Shown: one piece after another, positions 23,653-31,877 of the stretch
How the letters are laid out: each line of letters opens with the position of its first letter
Position numbering within the stretch: position 1 is the first letter of the stretch
NCBI GenBank assembly: GCA_017398545.1
Contig: JAFQFT010000021.1
Coordinates: forward strand, 159,261-193,220
Length of the DNA: 33,960 nucleotides
DNA from: Bacilli bacterium
GTDB lineage: Bacteria; Bacillota_I; Bacilli_A; ML615J-28; CAG-313
Direction: 5' to 3'
Program-made: the position numbers and the translations under genes
Notes under the pieces: model-generated
Database searches by the model: none
The model's input: only the letters and a program-made list of their open reading frames with translations
Told to the model about the DNA's origin: nothing

Positions 23653-25200
23653 TTATAATTTAATTGTAAGTTTACCTTTTGGAAGTAACTCTTTCTTTAA
23701 ATATTTAACTACTGTTCTAATTGAATTTGGTGTGTATTCATATAAACATAAGTAGTTATTTAAGTTATTATATTTATTAAAGTCCATAGGTCCTTTTAAT
23801 GAAATAACAGTAACTTCTTGTTTCTTTGCAAGTACTGCATTGATAAACTCTACTTGTTTAGGAGATGTTGCAGCATTGTAACTAAAGATTACTACATTAT
23901 TATATTTATCTAAGCTATTTAATACACTTTCTTTAAATTCATCTGTATTAAGAAGTTCTAATACATCTATGGTTTTAAATTCTTTCTTTAATACTTTAGC
24001 AAGGTTTCTATCATCAAATTCATCTTCAATAATAGTTCTTGCCATTGCAACAGGTGCAATTAATAAAGTATTAGAAGTTAAAGTTACATTATTACCTTTT
24101 ACCATAGTAAGTGAGTTGTCCACTATTTCTTGTGCAAGGCACTTATTTTCTTCACTAAACTTCATTTCTTGGTTGTAGAAGTATTCTTCTAAATAAGGTA
24201 GTGTTTTTTCTTTAGCTTTTAATATTCTTTCAACTTTTTTGTCAAGTTCTTCCATTGGAAGTCTTCCATCATTTACTGCTTCTTCTAAAAGTTCTAATGC
24301 TTTTAATTGAAATTCTAATGTATGAGAAATGTCACATAAATCAGCACCAGCTAAGACTGCTTTTAATGCGCCATTTGCAGTACCAAATTCATTTTGAATT
24401 GCTTTCATTTCTAAACAGTCTGTAAGAATTAATCCTTCAAAGCCAAGTTCTTCTCTTAAAACATTAGTTAAGATTTTTTTAGAAAGAGTTGCAGGAACAG
24501 TGTCATATGCAGGGAATAAGATATGTGCACTCATAATTGCAGGAACATTTATGTTTTCAATAAATGGATACATTTCAATTTTATGAATTCTATCTAAATC
24601 ATAGTTAATAATAGGAAGACCTAAATGTGAATCTACTTCACAGTCACCATGACCTGGGAAGTGTTTTGCACAAGCTAAAACTCCATATTCTAAAGACCCT
24701 TCAATAAATCTTTTACCTAATTTTGCAACAACAGCTGGATCATCTGAATAACTTCTTACATTAATTACTGGGTTATTTGGATTGTTATTTACATCTAAGC
24801 TTGGTGCAAGATTAAGGTTCATCCCAAGTCTAATCATATCTTCTGCAAGCATTCTCCCTGTATAATATGTTGCATCTTCAATTGATGCAGATGCAGTCAT
24901 TGGACCTGGTGCAAAAGTTACATCTTTCATCATTCTTGTTACAAGTCCACCTTCTTGGTCGATTGCAATAAAAGGAATATGACCAGTAGATTTATAGATT
25001 TCTTCGTGAATCTTTTTAGTAAGCTCTCTCATTTGATTAGCATCAGTAAAGTTTCTTGTAAATAAGATTACATTACCTACATGATAGTCTTCAATTAATG
25101 TCTTAATTTGATCATCATAATATGTTGAATGAAAACCAGGTAAAATAAGTTGTCCTAGTTTTTCTTTTAATGTCATTTCTTTAACTGTTTTTAATTTCAT
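23653..25200 (-). CDS. nagZ: Beta-N-acetylhexosaminidase, GH3 family (NagZ-like)
   Basis: Removes terminal N-acetylglucosamine from cell-wall muropeptides during recycling. 515 residues: GH3 barrel with DQEGG (81-85), KHFPGHGDCEVDSHLGLP (acid/base dyad D190/H192 of the NagZ type), and nucleophile Asp261 in LILTDCLEMKAI. A C-terminal GH3 domain follows (residues about 370-515), as in Bacillus NagZ rather than the short E. coli form. No signal peptide, so probably cytoplasmic. ATG at 25200 has AAGGAG 8 nt upstream. It follows the ArsB-type gene with a 58-bp gap and may have its own weak promoter. Confidence 0.93.
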   Translation of the reverse strand: MKLKTVKEMTLKEKLGQLILPGFHSTYYDDQIKTLIEDYHVGNVILFTRNFTDANQMRELTKKIHEEIYKSTGHIPFIAIDQEGGLVTRMMKDVTFAPGPMTASASIEDATYYTGRMLAEDMIRLGMNLNLAPSLDVNNNPNNPVINVRSYSDDPAVVAKLGKRFIEGSLEYGVLACAKHFPGHGDCEVDSHLGLPIINYDLDRIHKIEMYPFIENINVPAIMSAHILFPAYDTVPATLSKKILTNVLREELGFEGLILTDCLEMKAIQNEFGTANGALKAVLAGADLCDISHTLEFQLKALELLEEAVNDGRLPMEELDKKVERILKAKEKTLPYLEEYFYNQEMKFSEENKCLAQEIVDNSLTMVKGNNVTLTSNTLLIAPVAMARTIIEDEFDDRNLAKVLKKEFKTIDVLELLNTDEFKESVLNSLDKYNNVVIFSYNAATSPKQVEFINAVLAKKQEVTVISLKGPMDFNKYNNLNNYLCLYEYTPNSIRTVVKYLKKELLPKGKLTIKL

Positions 25201-25258
25201 AAGTTTAACTCCTTATAATTTATAATACATTATTAGTATATCATAAATAAATTTATTT

Positions 25259-26545
25259 TTAAATAATTGTAATCATTAAAATTACAATTAGAATAGCTGG
25301 TATAGCGAATATGCTTCCATACTCCATAAAACTAACAAATGAAAATTTAAGTTTTTGTTTCTTTAAAAGTGATAACCACATAATTCCAGCTAGAGCTCCA
25401 ATTGGTGTTAAGAAAGCACCAATATTACTTGCAGCAATAACTGTATATATATTATTCATATTAGCATGAGAAAGTTCTAATATTTCAGTAAATAGTACAC
25501 TCATTGGAATATTATTAAGTAAGTTACATGCAAAAAACGATGTTATACCATATACAAAGTTAGAATCAGTACTTTCAAATATATTAATTAATATATCTAA
25601 TACACCACTTTTTGTTACTGCAAACACAATCGTAAACATTGATAGTAAGAATGGAACTAAATTCCATGGAGCTCTTTTTAATGTGTTTTTAAGTTCAACT
25701 GGTTTTTCACGTTTTACAAGCGCATAAATAAGTGATGATATTATTAGTGACAATGCAAATATAAGTGTTACAATCCACATTTCAATATTAATATATGATG
25801 ATATAGCTAAAATTACAGTACATGTTATTAAATTAAATAATCCAACAATAAGTAAGAATTTATTTTTAATAGTTGAGTGTTCTTCATCTAAAATAATAGG
25901 TTCATGAAGTTTTTTAGAGAATACTATAACCATTAAAAGAAGTGTTGTAAGTCCTGTAATAATAGTAGGCATTGCCATCTTCATAAAATATTCTGCAAAA
26001 TCAATATCAAAGTAACTTGCTATATATATATTAGTAGGGTTACCTATTATTAACATCATACTCCAAGTATTAGCTGCAATAAACTCTGCAATTAAATATG
26101 GAATCGGATTTATTTTAGCATGTTTTGCAAAGTAACATATAAATGGAGTAAATGTTAGAATTATAATATCATTAGATGTAAAGACTGTTAAAATACTAGT
26201 TAGTGCATAAAGACTTAAAAAGATATATATTTGTTTACCTTTTACATGATTAGTTACTTGAGTTGCAAGATACTTAAAGAAATTTACTTCATCTAAAAAG
26301 ATTGATAAAATTGTCATTGAAATAAATAAAATAAGTATTTGCAAAGGACCTATCTTTGAACTAGTAAAATGAGTATAAAGTTCAGATATTGTTACTTCTT
26401 TAATAACAAGTAAACTAAGTGCACCAACAAGGGCTACAATCCAATATGTTTGTAGCTTAATTTTTTTAATTTTAATTTGAGGCAGTAATAAACTTGATAG
26501 AATTATTAATATAATTGTAATTACTGCAATAATTAAAGAGGCCAT
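25259..26545 (-). CDS. ArsB/NhaD/CitM-superfamily permease
   Basis: 428 residues, about ten to eleven hydrophobic segments. TSNDIIILTFTPFICYFAKH and IIGNPTNIYIASYF in the first half, and CNLLNNIPMSVLF plus AASNIGAFLTPIGALAGIMW in the second, are the paired signatures of the ion transporter superfamily that holds ArsB and SLC13 carriers. Whether it moves arsenite, a dicarboxylate or another anion is not clear, and no arsR or arsC is nearby. ATG is 2 nt after the SGNH-gene stop; its AGAGG Shine-Dalgarno sits in a hairpin (26535..26559) that suggests translational coupling. Confidence 0.88.
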   Translation of the reverse strand: MASLIIAVITIILIILSSLLLPQIKIKKIKLQTYWIVALVGALSLLVIKEVTISELYTHFTSSKIGPLQILILFISMTILSIFLDEVNFFKYLATQVTNHVKGKQIYIFLSLYALTSILTVFTSNDIIILTFTPFICYFAKHAKINPIPYLIAEFIAANTWSMMLIIGNPTNIYIASYFDIDFAEYFMKMAMPTIITGLTTLLLMVIVFSKKLHEPIILDEEHSTIKNKFLLIVGLFNLITCTVILAISSYINIEMWIVTLIFALSLIISSLIYALVKREKPVELKNTLKRAPWNLVPFLLSMFTIVFAVTKSGVLDILINIFESTDSNFVYGITSFFACNLLNNIPMSVLFTEILELSHANMNNIYTVIAASNIGAFLTPIGALAGIMWLSLLKKQKLKFSFVSFMEYGSIFAIPAILIVILMITII

Positions 26546-26559
26546 TTTTAAGCCTCTTT
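26535..26559 (-). promoter_or_regulatory. Hairpin enclosing SD, stop and start at the SGNH/ArsB gene junction
   Basis: AAAGAGGC and GCCTCTTT pair (26535..26542 with 26552..26559). On the minus strand the 5' arm carries the Shine-Dalgarno AGAGG, and the 9-nt loop holds TAA of the SGNH gene and ATG of the permease gene. Likely translational-coupling element. Confidence 0.72.
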
Positions 26560-27849
26560 TTCCATATCAGCCACTAGTGCACGATAGAAGACATCACCAA
26601 TTTGAAGGTATCCCTCCATTGTAGGATGTACACCATTAGTACCAACACGTTCTAATCTTTCATTACGATTATTTACTTTTAGCATTGTAGCAGGCATATT
26701 GTTTTCTACATCAAATTGAGCTTTCATATCAATATATCTACAGAAATCTTTATATTCATCACGTTTACATAAGTTTTCTAAATATAAGTCATAATTAAAT
26801 GCAGTAGTAACTTCACCAAATACATCTGAATAGAATCCACTTGCACCATAGTTTGCTGCAATACCACCATCAATAGAAGGTGAATGAATACCAATAAGGC
26901 GAACCTTTATATTTGGAAAGTCTTCTTTAGCACGATTAATAAACTCTACAATAAATGGTTCAAAGTGAGAAAAATCATCGTTAAATGGTTTATATTGACC
27001 ATTCCAAGTAAGTAAAATATATAAATAATCAATTCCATCAAAGTTATTATCTAAACAATATTTCTTAAAGTTAGGTCCGTCAAGCGTTTCATCATAAAAT
27101 GGATTACCTTTTTCAAAGTAATATTTAGATACCTTTATATCCTCTTTATGAATACCACCATCTACATTAGTAAATACATCTCCAACAGTAGGTAAACATG
27201 AATAATTACCAGGACCACGTTTAAATTTTAATTTCTTATCTTCAATTGATTCTAATACCCACTTTAAATTATTAGATTGCCAAGTTGAGTGTTGATCGTT
27301 CTCATCTAGATTATGATTTTCAACTTCTACCCATACAGAAGATGTTGTTGAAACTGCTTCATTTTTAACAAAATGACGCCATTGCCAACCACCATATCCT
27401 TCATATCCAACTTCTTCTTTTTTCATTGTTCCAATAAAGTTAAGACTATCATTAAAACCTAATCCAACTGGAGCACCATCATTTTTAGTAAATCTTCTAA
27501 ATCCTTCATATGGCCATACACCATTAAATGTAATAGAGTCTCCTACACATAAAATATTCATTTTTTTCTTAGGACGAACAGGTTTTACGACATGGAGGTT
27601 AGTTGTAGCAGTATCAATTACATTACCAAAATCATCATATAATGTAATTGTAAGAGGATAGTCCCCCTCATCACCTACACCTGGTGTATATGTATAGTAT
27701 CTAGGATAAGGGCGCCCTTTAGGGGATGTTACATATATATAATATTTATATGGATTCATACTTCTAACTACTCCACGATAGAATAATTCAAATGTATCAC
27801 CAATAACTAAATCATAATTTTCTGCAAGATATAATAATTTCTTATTCAT
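26548..27849 (-). CDS. SGNH/GDSL-family hydrolase with N-terminal beta domain
   Basis: 433 residues. N-terminal about 95 residues form a beta (Ig-like) domain; then KKMNILCVGDSITFNG (nucleophile Ser105), GGWQWRHF (block II), LTWNGQ (block III Asn), and TNGVHPTMEGY (block V with His408). The residue three before that His, usually Asp, is Asn405 here. Such enzymes are esterases or deacetylases of carbohydrates. No signal peptide is visible, so either cytoplasmic or exported otherwise. ATG has AAAGGAG 7 nt upstream. First gene of a unit with the ArsB-type permease and perhaps nagZ. Confidence 0.85.
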   Translation of the reverse strand: MNKKLLYLAENYDLVIGDTFELFYRGVVRSMNPYKYYIYVTSPKGRPYPRYYTYTPGVGDEGDYPLTITLYDDFGNVIDTATTNLHVVKPVRPKKKMNILCVGDSITFNGVWPYEGFRRFTKNDGAPVGLGFNDSLNFIGTMKKEEVGYEGYGGWQWRHFVKNEAVSTTSSVWVEVENHNLDENDQHSTWQSNNLKWVLESIEDKKLKFKRGPGNYSCLPTVGDVFTNVDGGIHKEDIKVSKYYFEKGNPFYDETLDGPNFKKYCLDNNFDGIDYLYILLTWNGQYKPFNDDFSHFEPFIVEFINRAKEDFPNIKVRLIGIHSPSIDGGIAANYGASGFYSDVFGEVTTAFNYDLYLENLCKRDEYKDFCRYIDMKAQFDVENNMPATMLKVNNRNERLERVGTNGVHPTMEGYLQIGDVFYRALVADMEKEA

Positions 27850-27916
27850 ACGAATACTCCTTTAACAATTAATTCTTATATAGTTTAGCACATTTTGTAT
27901 TTTAGATAAAGAAAAA

Positions 27917-27942
27917 AGCCATATCTTTTAAAAGATATGGCT
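27917..27942 (-). terminator. Terminator after the broken subtilase gene
   Basis: Perfect 26-bp palindrome (AGCCATATCTTTT and its inverse). On the minus strand TTTTTTC follows. It has outlived the gene it served. Confidence 0.88.
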
Positions 27943-27949
27943 AATGTAA

Positions 27950-29252
27950 TTAATCAGTAATTGATAAATTAATATATATTCTCACTCTAGGGTTTAGTCT
28001 ATACGTACCTATAATTACACATACACCAGGACCATGGCTTCCCTCATCATCATACATAATTGAGTTCTTATTTACATAATCATATCCCCTAACCAAATTA
28101 GAATTTAAATCTTCGTGTATAGCTATTCCAGTATCCATTACTCCAACTCTAACTTTTTTTGTTCCTGTGGAAAATTTCCATGCTTCACTTATATTAATTC
28201 CCATATCCCCACTGCTTATCAATAATAGAAGAAACAATAGAGCTTGAAGAAGAACTATAAATATAATTAGATCCTACATATAACACTTCATCAAATCCCT
28301 TTATCTTAGTTATAACATTAATAACATCTTGTTTTGAATTGGTTTTTAAATTTATTTTAATTATTTGTTTAAATTCAATTCTTTTTAAATAATCAATTGT
28401 TTCAGATGAACTATTGATTAAAGTATATTCGTTTAGTAGAATATCACTTGGAACTTCAGTCAAATCTTTTAATGAATCTATTTGTTCAAACTCAAATAAT
28501 TTCATTGAAAATATTTCGGATACTCCACTATATTGACTAAATTCTGGCTTTAATACTATTATTAAAGAATTTAAGTCAAACTCTTTATCATAATTTTATA
28601 CTCCTCCTGTTCCAATATAATCAGGATTTACTCTTTTTACAAATTCTAACTTTTCTAATTTTCTAATGGATTCAATTAATTGTTCCCTACCTAACGGATT
28701 AAAATATATATATACTACTTGTCTATAGTTATCTAATAAATGATTATATTCCGTTTGAAAAAAATAGTCTGGTGGCATTACACCCCCTGAATATTTTAAA
28801 TCAATAGCATTATTCAATCCAAAACAACTAAGATCAAGTTCTGGAAAAGTACTAGTTTTCTTTAACGTAACAATAATAATCGTATCATTATATTCTTCGT
28901 TTAAATTGCCATTCCAAATTTCCTTTTCGTCATTAACATCAAAGTTATTAATAATCCATTCATATGAAATCATATTAGGCGCCACATTATTAATTTCAAA
29001 AATCGCATCATCTTTTATTCTTTGGATTTCATCAATACTATCCTGTATATCTATTAAATTATTTTTTTCTATACATATTTCTTTTATTTTATTCCAGTTT
29101 TCTAAAGAATAATCACTCTCATTTAATAATTCAATATAATCATTTAACTCTTGTTTTGCATTATCTTTTACAATCTTTAATTCTTTTTCGTCACATCCAA
29201 CTAAACATATTATACACATTAAACACATAAAAACAACAAATATCTTTCTCGT
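27950..29252 (-). pseudogene. Broken S8 (subtilisin-like) lipoprotein peptidase
   Basis: One gene in pieces. The signal part RKIFVVFMCLMCIICLVG-C begins at an ACG (29250..29252) placed 9 nt after GAGGAG where an ATG is expected. Residues up to TAA at 28596 encode a helical stretch and one beta-alpha prodomain unit ending FVKRVNPDYIGTGGV. The same frame continues after the TAA with a second, homologous prodomain unit (LIIVLKPEF ... VLYVGSNYIY). Near 28200 the frame shifts (DKQWG then MGINISEAW). The catalytic domain follows with Asp (MDTGI) and His (GSHG), then breaks off: after HG comes unrelated sequence to TAA at 27950, and the Ser region is missing. The parts match the gut-Firmicutes S8 family with repeated prodomains. 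Confidence 0.85.
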
Positions 29253-29258
29253 TTTATA

Positions 29259-29354
29259 TCACTCCTCAATCATATTAATTTTATTAGTTAATAATACATT
29301 TTCAAAATAATCACCATATTTAACAAACGAATCATAATCATATGTACCCTCCAT
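29259..29354 (-). CDS. Tiny ORF upstream of the broken subtilase (31 residues), doubtful
   Basis: MEGTYDYDSFVKYGDYFENV... to a TGA that overlaps the GAGGAG of the next gene. Acidic, plausible codon use. It has no Shine-Dalgarno of its own; a TATAAT ends 4 nt before the ATG. Could be the remnant of a longer gene or a leader peptide. Not recognised. Confidence 0.25.
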   Translation of the reverse strand: MEGTYDYDSFVKYGDYFENVLLTNKINMIEE

Positions 29355-29377
29355 TTATATTATATGTTTTAAATACA

Positions 29378-29481
29378 AAAAACTCCCTTATTTCTAAGAG
29401 AGTTAAAATTAATTAATATTATAATATACATACTTTAAGATTTTATTTTAACTTTTCTTAGAGTATGAGATTTTGCCCCAC
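29378..29481 (-). ncRNA. Candidate small RNA or attenuated leader
   Basis: A consensus promoter at 29488..29516 would start a transcript near 29481. The roughly 104-nt RNA begins GUGUGGGGCAAAAUC, forms a 12-bp hairpin with one mismatch (CATACTCTAAGA with TCTTAAAGTATG, 29423..29467 approximately) and ends in a second hairpin (AACTCTCTTA with TAAGGGAGTT, with an A bulge or mismatch) followed by TTTTTTG. No coding frame is inside. It could be a free small RNA, or the leader of the broken subtilase gene ending in an attenuator. I do not match it to a known RNA family. Confidence 0.5.
29382..29405 (-). terminator. Terminator of the candidate small RNA
   Basis: AACTCTCTTA and TAAGGGAGTT pair with one mismatch around a short loop; six T follow on the minus strand. 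Confidence 0.75.
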
Positions 29482-29487
29482 ACTAAC

Positions 29488-29516
29488 ATTATATAATTTT
29501 TATAATATTATGTCAA
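29488..29516 (-). promoter_or_regulatory. Consensus promoter upstream of the candidate small RNA
   Basis: Minus strand TTGACA (complement of 29511..29516), 17 nt, TATAAT (complement of 29488..29493): the only perfect consensus promoter of the window. It lies 10 bp after the yqeY stop, with no protein gene starting at its +1. Confidence 0.88.
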
Positions 29517-29525
29517 GCAAGTTAA

Positions 29526-29951
29526 TTACTTACATTCATTAGCTAGTTTATTAACTAGTTTCATGTCACATTTGCCTAAATAGTTTTGTTTAAAATGTTT
29601 CATTATATTAGGCATTGATTTATCTTCTAAAGAATTGATGATTTCTCTTATTTCTTCTTCTGTTAGTTTTGCAGGAAGATATGCTTCTAGTATTTGCTTT
29701 TGAAGAGTTAATTCTTCTACTTTTTCTAATCTATTTGCATTTTTAAACGCAACAATTTCTTCATCTAATTCTTTAATTACTTTATTAATTACAAGTAATA
29801 CATCATCATCTGTTAATGATTCATTTTTAGTTCTTTTTTCAATTTCTGCTAGTTTTGCTTTACCTGTAACAATTTGTAAAATACTTCTTTTTAAAGTGTT
29901 CTTTTCTTTTAAAGCTTCTATTTGAGCTTTTTTAAGTTCATCAATTAACAT
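29526..29951 (-). CDS. GatB/YqeY domain protein
   Basis: 141 residues, helical, similar to free-standing YqeY proteins related to the tRNA-binding tail of GatB. Typical parts are LKKAQIEALKEKNTLKRSILQIV at the start, NESLTDDDVLLVINKVIKELDEEI, LEAYLPAKLTEEEIREII in the middle, and the Gly-rich-like MPNIMKHFKQNYLGKCDMKLVNKL near the end. Role uncertain (probable tRNA binding or amidotransferase-related). ATG follows AGGAGG. Last gene of the six-gene operon. Confidence 0.93.
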   Translation of the reverse strand: MLIDELKKAQIEALKEKNTLKRSILQIVTGKAKLAEIEKRTKNESLTDDDVLLVINKVIKELDEEIVAFKNANRLEKVEELTLQKQILEAYLPAKLTEEEIREIINSLEDKSMPNIMKHFKQNYLGKCDMKLVNKLANECK

Positions 29952-29964
29952 AAATATTTTCCTC

Positions 29965-30486
29965 CTATTTATAAATTACATAATTTTCTTTTCTTGGCTT
30001 TGGTAGGATATCTGATTTATCAACAGGATATCCTAAGATACAGTTACCAATCCCTTTATAAGATTCAGGTAGTCCCCATTCTTTTAAGATGTTTTTCCCC
30101 TCTTCTGTTTCAAATGTTTCTTTAGCACGATGGATCCAACAACTTGATACTCCTACTGAATGTGCGGCATTCATTAGATTACCCATAACTAAACTACCAT
30201 CTTCGATATATGTTCTTACATTACTATCTGCAAGTACTACAATTACAATTGGTGCGTTATAGAATGGGTCTTTATCTATTCCCATGATTGATGCATTTAA
30301 TTTAGATAATTTATCTCTTAATGCTTTATCTTTTACAACTACCATTACTGCAGATTGCTTGTTCATTCCGCTTGCAGAATAAGTTGCAGCTGTTGTGATT
30401 TCATTAAGTAGATAATCACTTACTAGTTCATCAGTGTATGCTTTTACACTTCTTCTTGAAATAATTGTGTTAATAGTTTCATTCAT
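29965..30486 (-). CDS. Nitroreductase-family flavoprotein
   Basis: 173 residues, FMN-dependent NAD(P)H oxidoreductase of the nitroreductase superfamily. RRSVKAYTDELVSDYLLNEI (FMN-phosphate-binding Arg), AATYSASGMNKQSAVMVVV, DGSLVMGNLMNAAHSVGVSSCWIHRA, and C-terminal GIGNCILGYP ... KPRKENYVIYK are family features. Short form, typical of anaerobic Firmicutes. The ATG is 1 bp after the upstream stop and lacks a strong Shine-Dalgarno, so coupling is likely. Confidence 0.93.
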   Translation of the reverse strand: MNETINTIISRRSVKAYTDELVSDYLLNEITTAATYSASGMNKQSAVMVVVKDKALRDKLSKLNASIMGIDKDPFYNAPIVIVVLADSNVRTYIEDGSLVMGNLMNAAHSVGVSSCWIHRAKETFETEEGKNILKEWGLPESYKGIGNCILGYPVDKSDILPKPRKENYVIYK

Positions 30487-30487
30487 A

Positions 30488-31246
30488 TTATGCTGGGTCT
30501 ACTTTCTTCCAATTTTCAATATATACTTTTTTAATATTCTTTTCTTCACGTCCCCAGTAGTCATAGAAGTCATGACGTTTAAGGCGTGCATATGCAACGC
30601 TATCTGTTTCTTTAGAAGGCTCTGCATCATCACTATCTGAATTAAACCAACCTAAGAATTCATATCCTGCTACTCTAATTTTAGGAAGACCAACTTGTGG
30701 AAGTGGTGTCATAAATGTTCCTGGAATATTATCAATTGCGTATTTTACGCGATAGCTTTGCCAGAAGTGAACAGTTTCAGCTGTATAATAGAATAGTTTT
30801 GATGTATCTACAAGGGCTGCCCAACTTCCAACAAAGAAATTATCGGCATAGTTATATGGATCCATACAAGTACAGCCTTCATCGTTTCTCCACCATGCAA
30901 AGAAAGTGATTAAAAAGTTAATAAAATCTACATATTTATTGTTTTTCATACACCAACCAATAAATGTATTCTCAGGTTCATTTTGAAGGTTACCATTCAT
31001 TCTAGCTTCTAAAAAGTATTTATGGAAGGCAAATCCGATTGCATAACAGTCTTTCATACCTCCTGCATAGAAATCTGCAAAGGCAACAAATTCTTTTGCA
31101 TTATTAATGTTATGTGCTTTTAAGTCGCTTTCACCATTATTGTTTTTAATAAAGTTATAAAAGTCAGTATAGAAACTTTGTTTTAGTGATTCTTTTGATT
31201 CCCATAAATCAACACCAAGTTCATGGTCTATATATACATATTTCAT
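30488..31246 (-). CDS. Unknown cytoplasmic protein, aromatic-rich
   Basis: 252 residues; ATG at 31246 follows AAAGGA and starts MKYVYIDHELGVDLWESKESL. A frame extension to 31291 overlaps the PPTase gene and is rejected. No signal peptide. It is very rich in Trp, Tyr and Phe (FFAWWRNDEGC, NYADNFFVGSWAALV, FYYTAETVHFWQSY). The segment VAGYEFLGWFNSDSD resembles InlB/Listeria-Bacteroides repeat units (GYxFxGW), but one unit alone in an intracellular protein may be coincidence. Not recognised. It lies between the PPTase and nitroreductase genes, each 1 bp away, so they share a transcript. Confidence 0.75.
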   Translation of the reverse strand: MKYVYIDHELGVDLWESKESLKQSFYTDFYNFIKNNNGESDLKAHNINNAKEFVAFADFYAGGMKDCYAIGFAFHKYFLEARMNGNLQNEPENTFIGWCMKNNKYVDFINFLITFFAWWRNDEGCTCMDPYNYADNFFVGSWAALVDTSKLFYYTAETVHFWQSYRVKYAIDNIPGTFMTPLPQVGLPKIRVAGYEFLGWFNSDSDDAEPSKETDSVAYARLKRHDFYDYWGREEKNIKKVYIENWKKVDPA

Positions 31247-31247
31247 A

Positions 31248-31877
31248 TTATTTTTTCCTTTCAAGTAATTCTTTTGGAATATATCTTTCATCTATTGTTA
31301 AAGACATTGAGTTAGTTACTGCAAGCATATATTCATTATTATCAATTATTATTCTTTTAATTAAGATATCTTCATCTATTTCTATATTAGATGGATTAAG
31401 TGAAATAGTAGTACCTAGTTTTTTTACATATGCTTCTTTTGATGTCCATACTTCATAGAAGTATGTGATTTTTTTATTTTTATCAAGTGAAGAATAAATA
31501 TTATATTCTCTATCATTCATAATACGTTTTACAACACTTTCTTTTATTGGTTTAATAAGTTCAATATCCAGTCCTATTTCTTCTTTAGAAACTGTTAACG
31601 CAACAATTCCATTTGAGTGACTTAAACTAAAATATAAATTATCATCTTTCAGGTAAGGCTTACCAGATTCATTATATACATATTCTAATAAATTAATATC
31701 TTTAAAATAGTTATTTTCTAATATATCATTTAGTAATAAATTACTTCCAAGTTGTTCTTTAATAAATAACTGGTTAGTACTTTTTTTAATTTTTTCAAGT
31801 CTTTTATTATTAATATTATCGTATCTTGATATATCAGTTGTTAGTTTATTTGCGTTTAATATATATACAACTGCCAT
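31248..31877 (-). CDS. 4'-phosphopantetheinyl transferase, Sfp type
   Basis: Transfers the phosphopantetheine arm from CoA to carrier proteins. 209 residues with GKPYLKDDNLYFSLSHSNGIVALTVS, EEIGLDIELIK (Mg-binding Asp, Glu), and YFYEVWTSKEAYVKKLG (WxxKEA, conserved Glu and Lys). Sfp-type enzymes are usually about 220-240 residues, so this is a compact member. Its carrier-protein partner is not in the window. The ATG overlaps the asparaginase stop (TAATG), with AAAGGT upstream. Confidence 0.92.
   Translation of the reverse strand: MAVVYILNANKLTTDISRYDNINNKRLEKIKKSTNQLFIKEQLGSNLLLNDILENNYFKDINLLEYVYNESGKPYLKDDNLYFSLSHSNGIVALTVSKEEIGLDIELIKPIKESVVKRIMNDREYNIYSSLDKNKKITYFYEVWTSKEAYVKKLGTTISLNPSNIEIDEDILIKRIIIDNNEYMLAVTNSMSLTIDERYIPKELLERKK

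Noticed and set aside
26535-26559. Hairpin plus T run as a plus-strand terminator
   Set aside because: No plus-strand gene ends there; the placement of SD, stop and start on the minus strand gives a better explanation.
28194-29228. Two or three separate small genes (a 210-residue lipoprotein and two short proteins)
   Set aside because: The first two are in the same frame separated by one stop, carry homologous prodomain units, and continue into the subtilase fragment; one broken gene fits better.
29259-29354. Type I toxin peptide in the region upstream of the broken subtilase (also a 17-residue hydrophobic frame MIMIRLLNMVIILKMYY)
   Set aside because: The short hydrophobic frame has a Shine-Dalgarno-like GGAGGG, but there is no convincing antisense RNA gene or conserved toxin pattern, and AT-rich DNA yields such frames easily.
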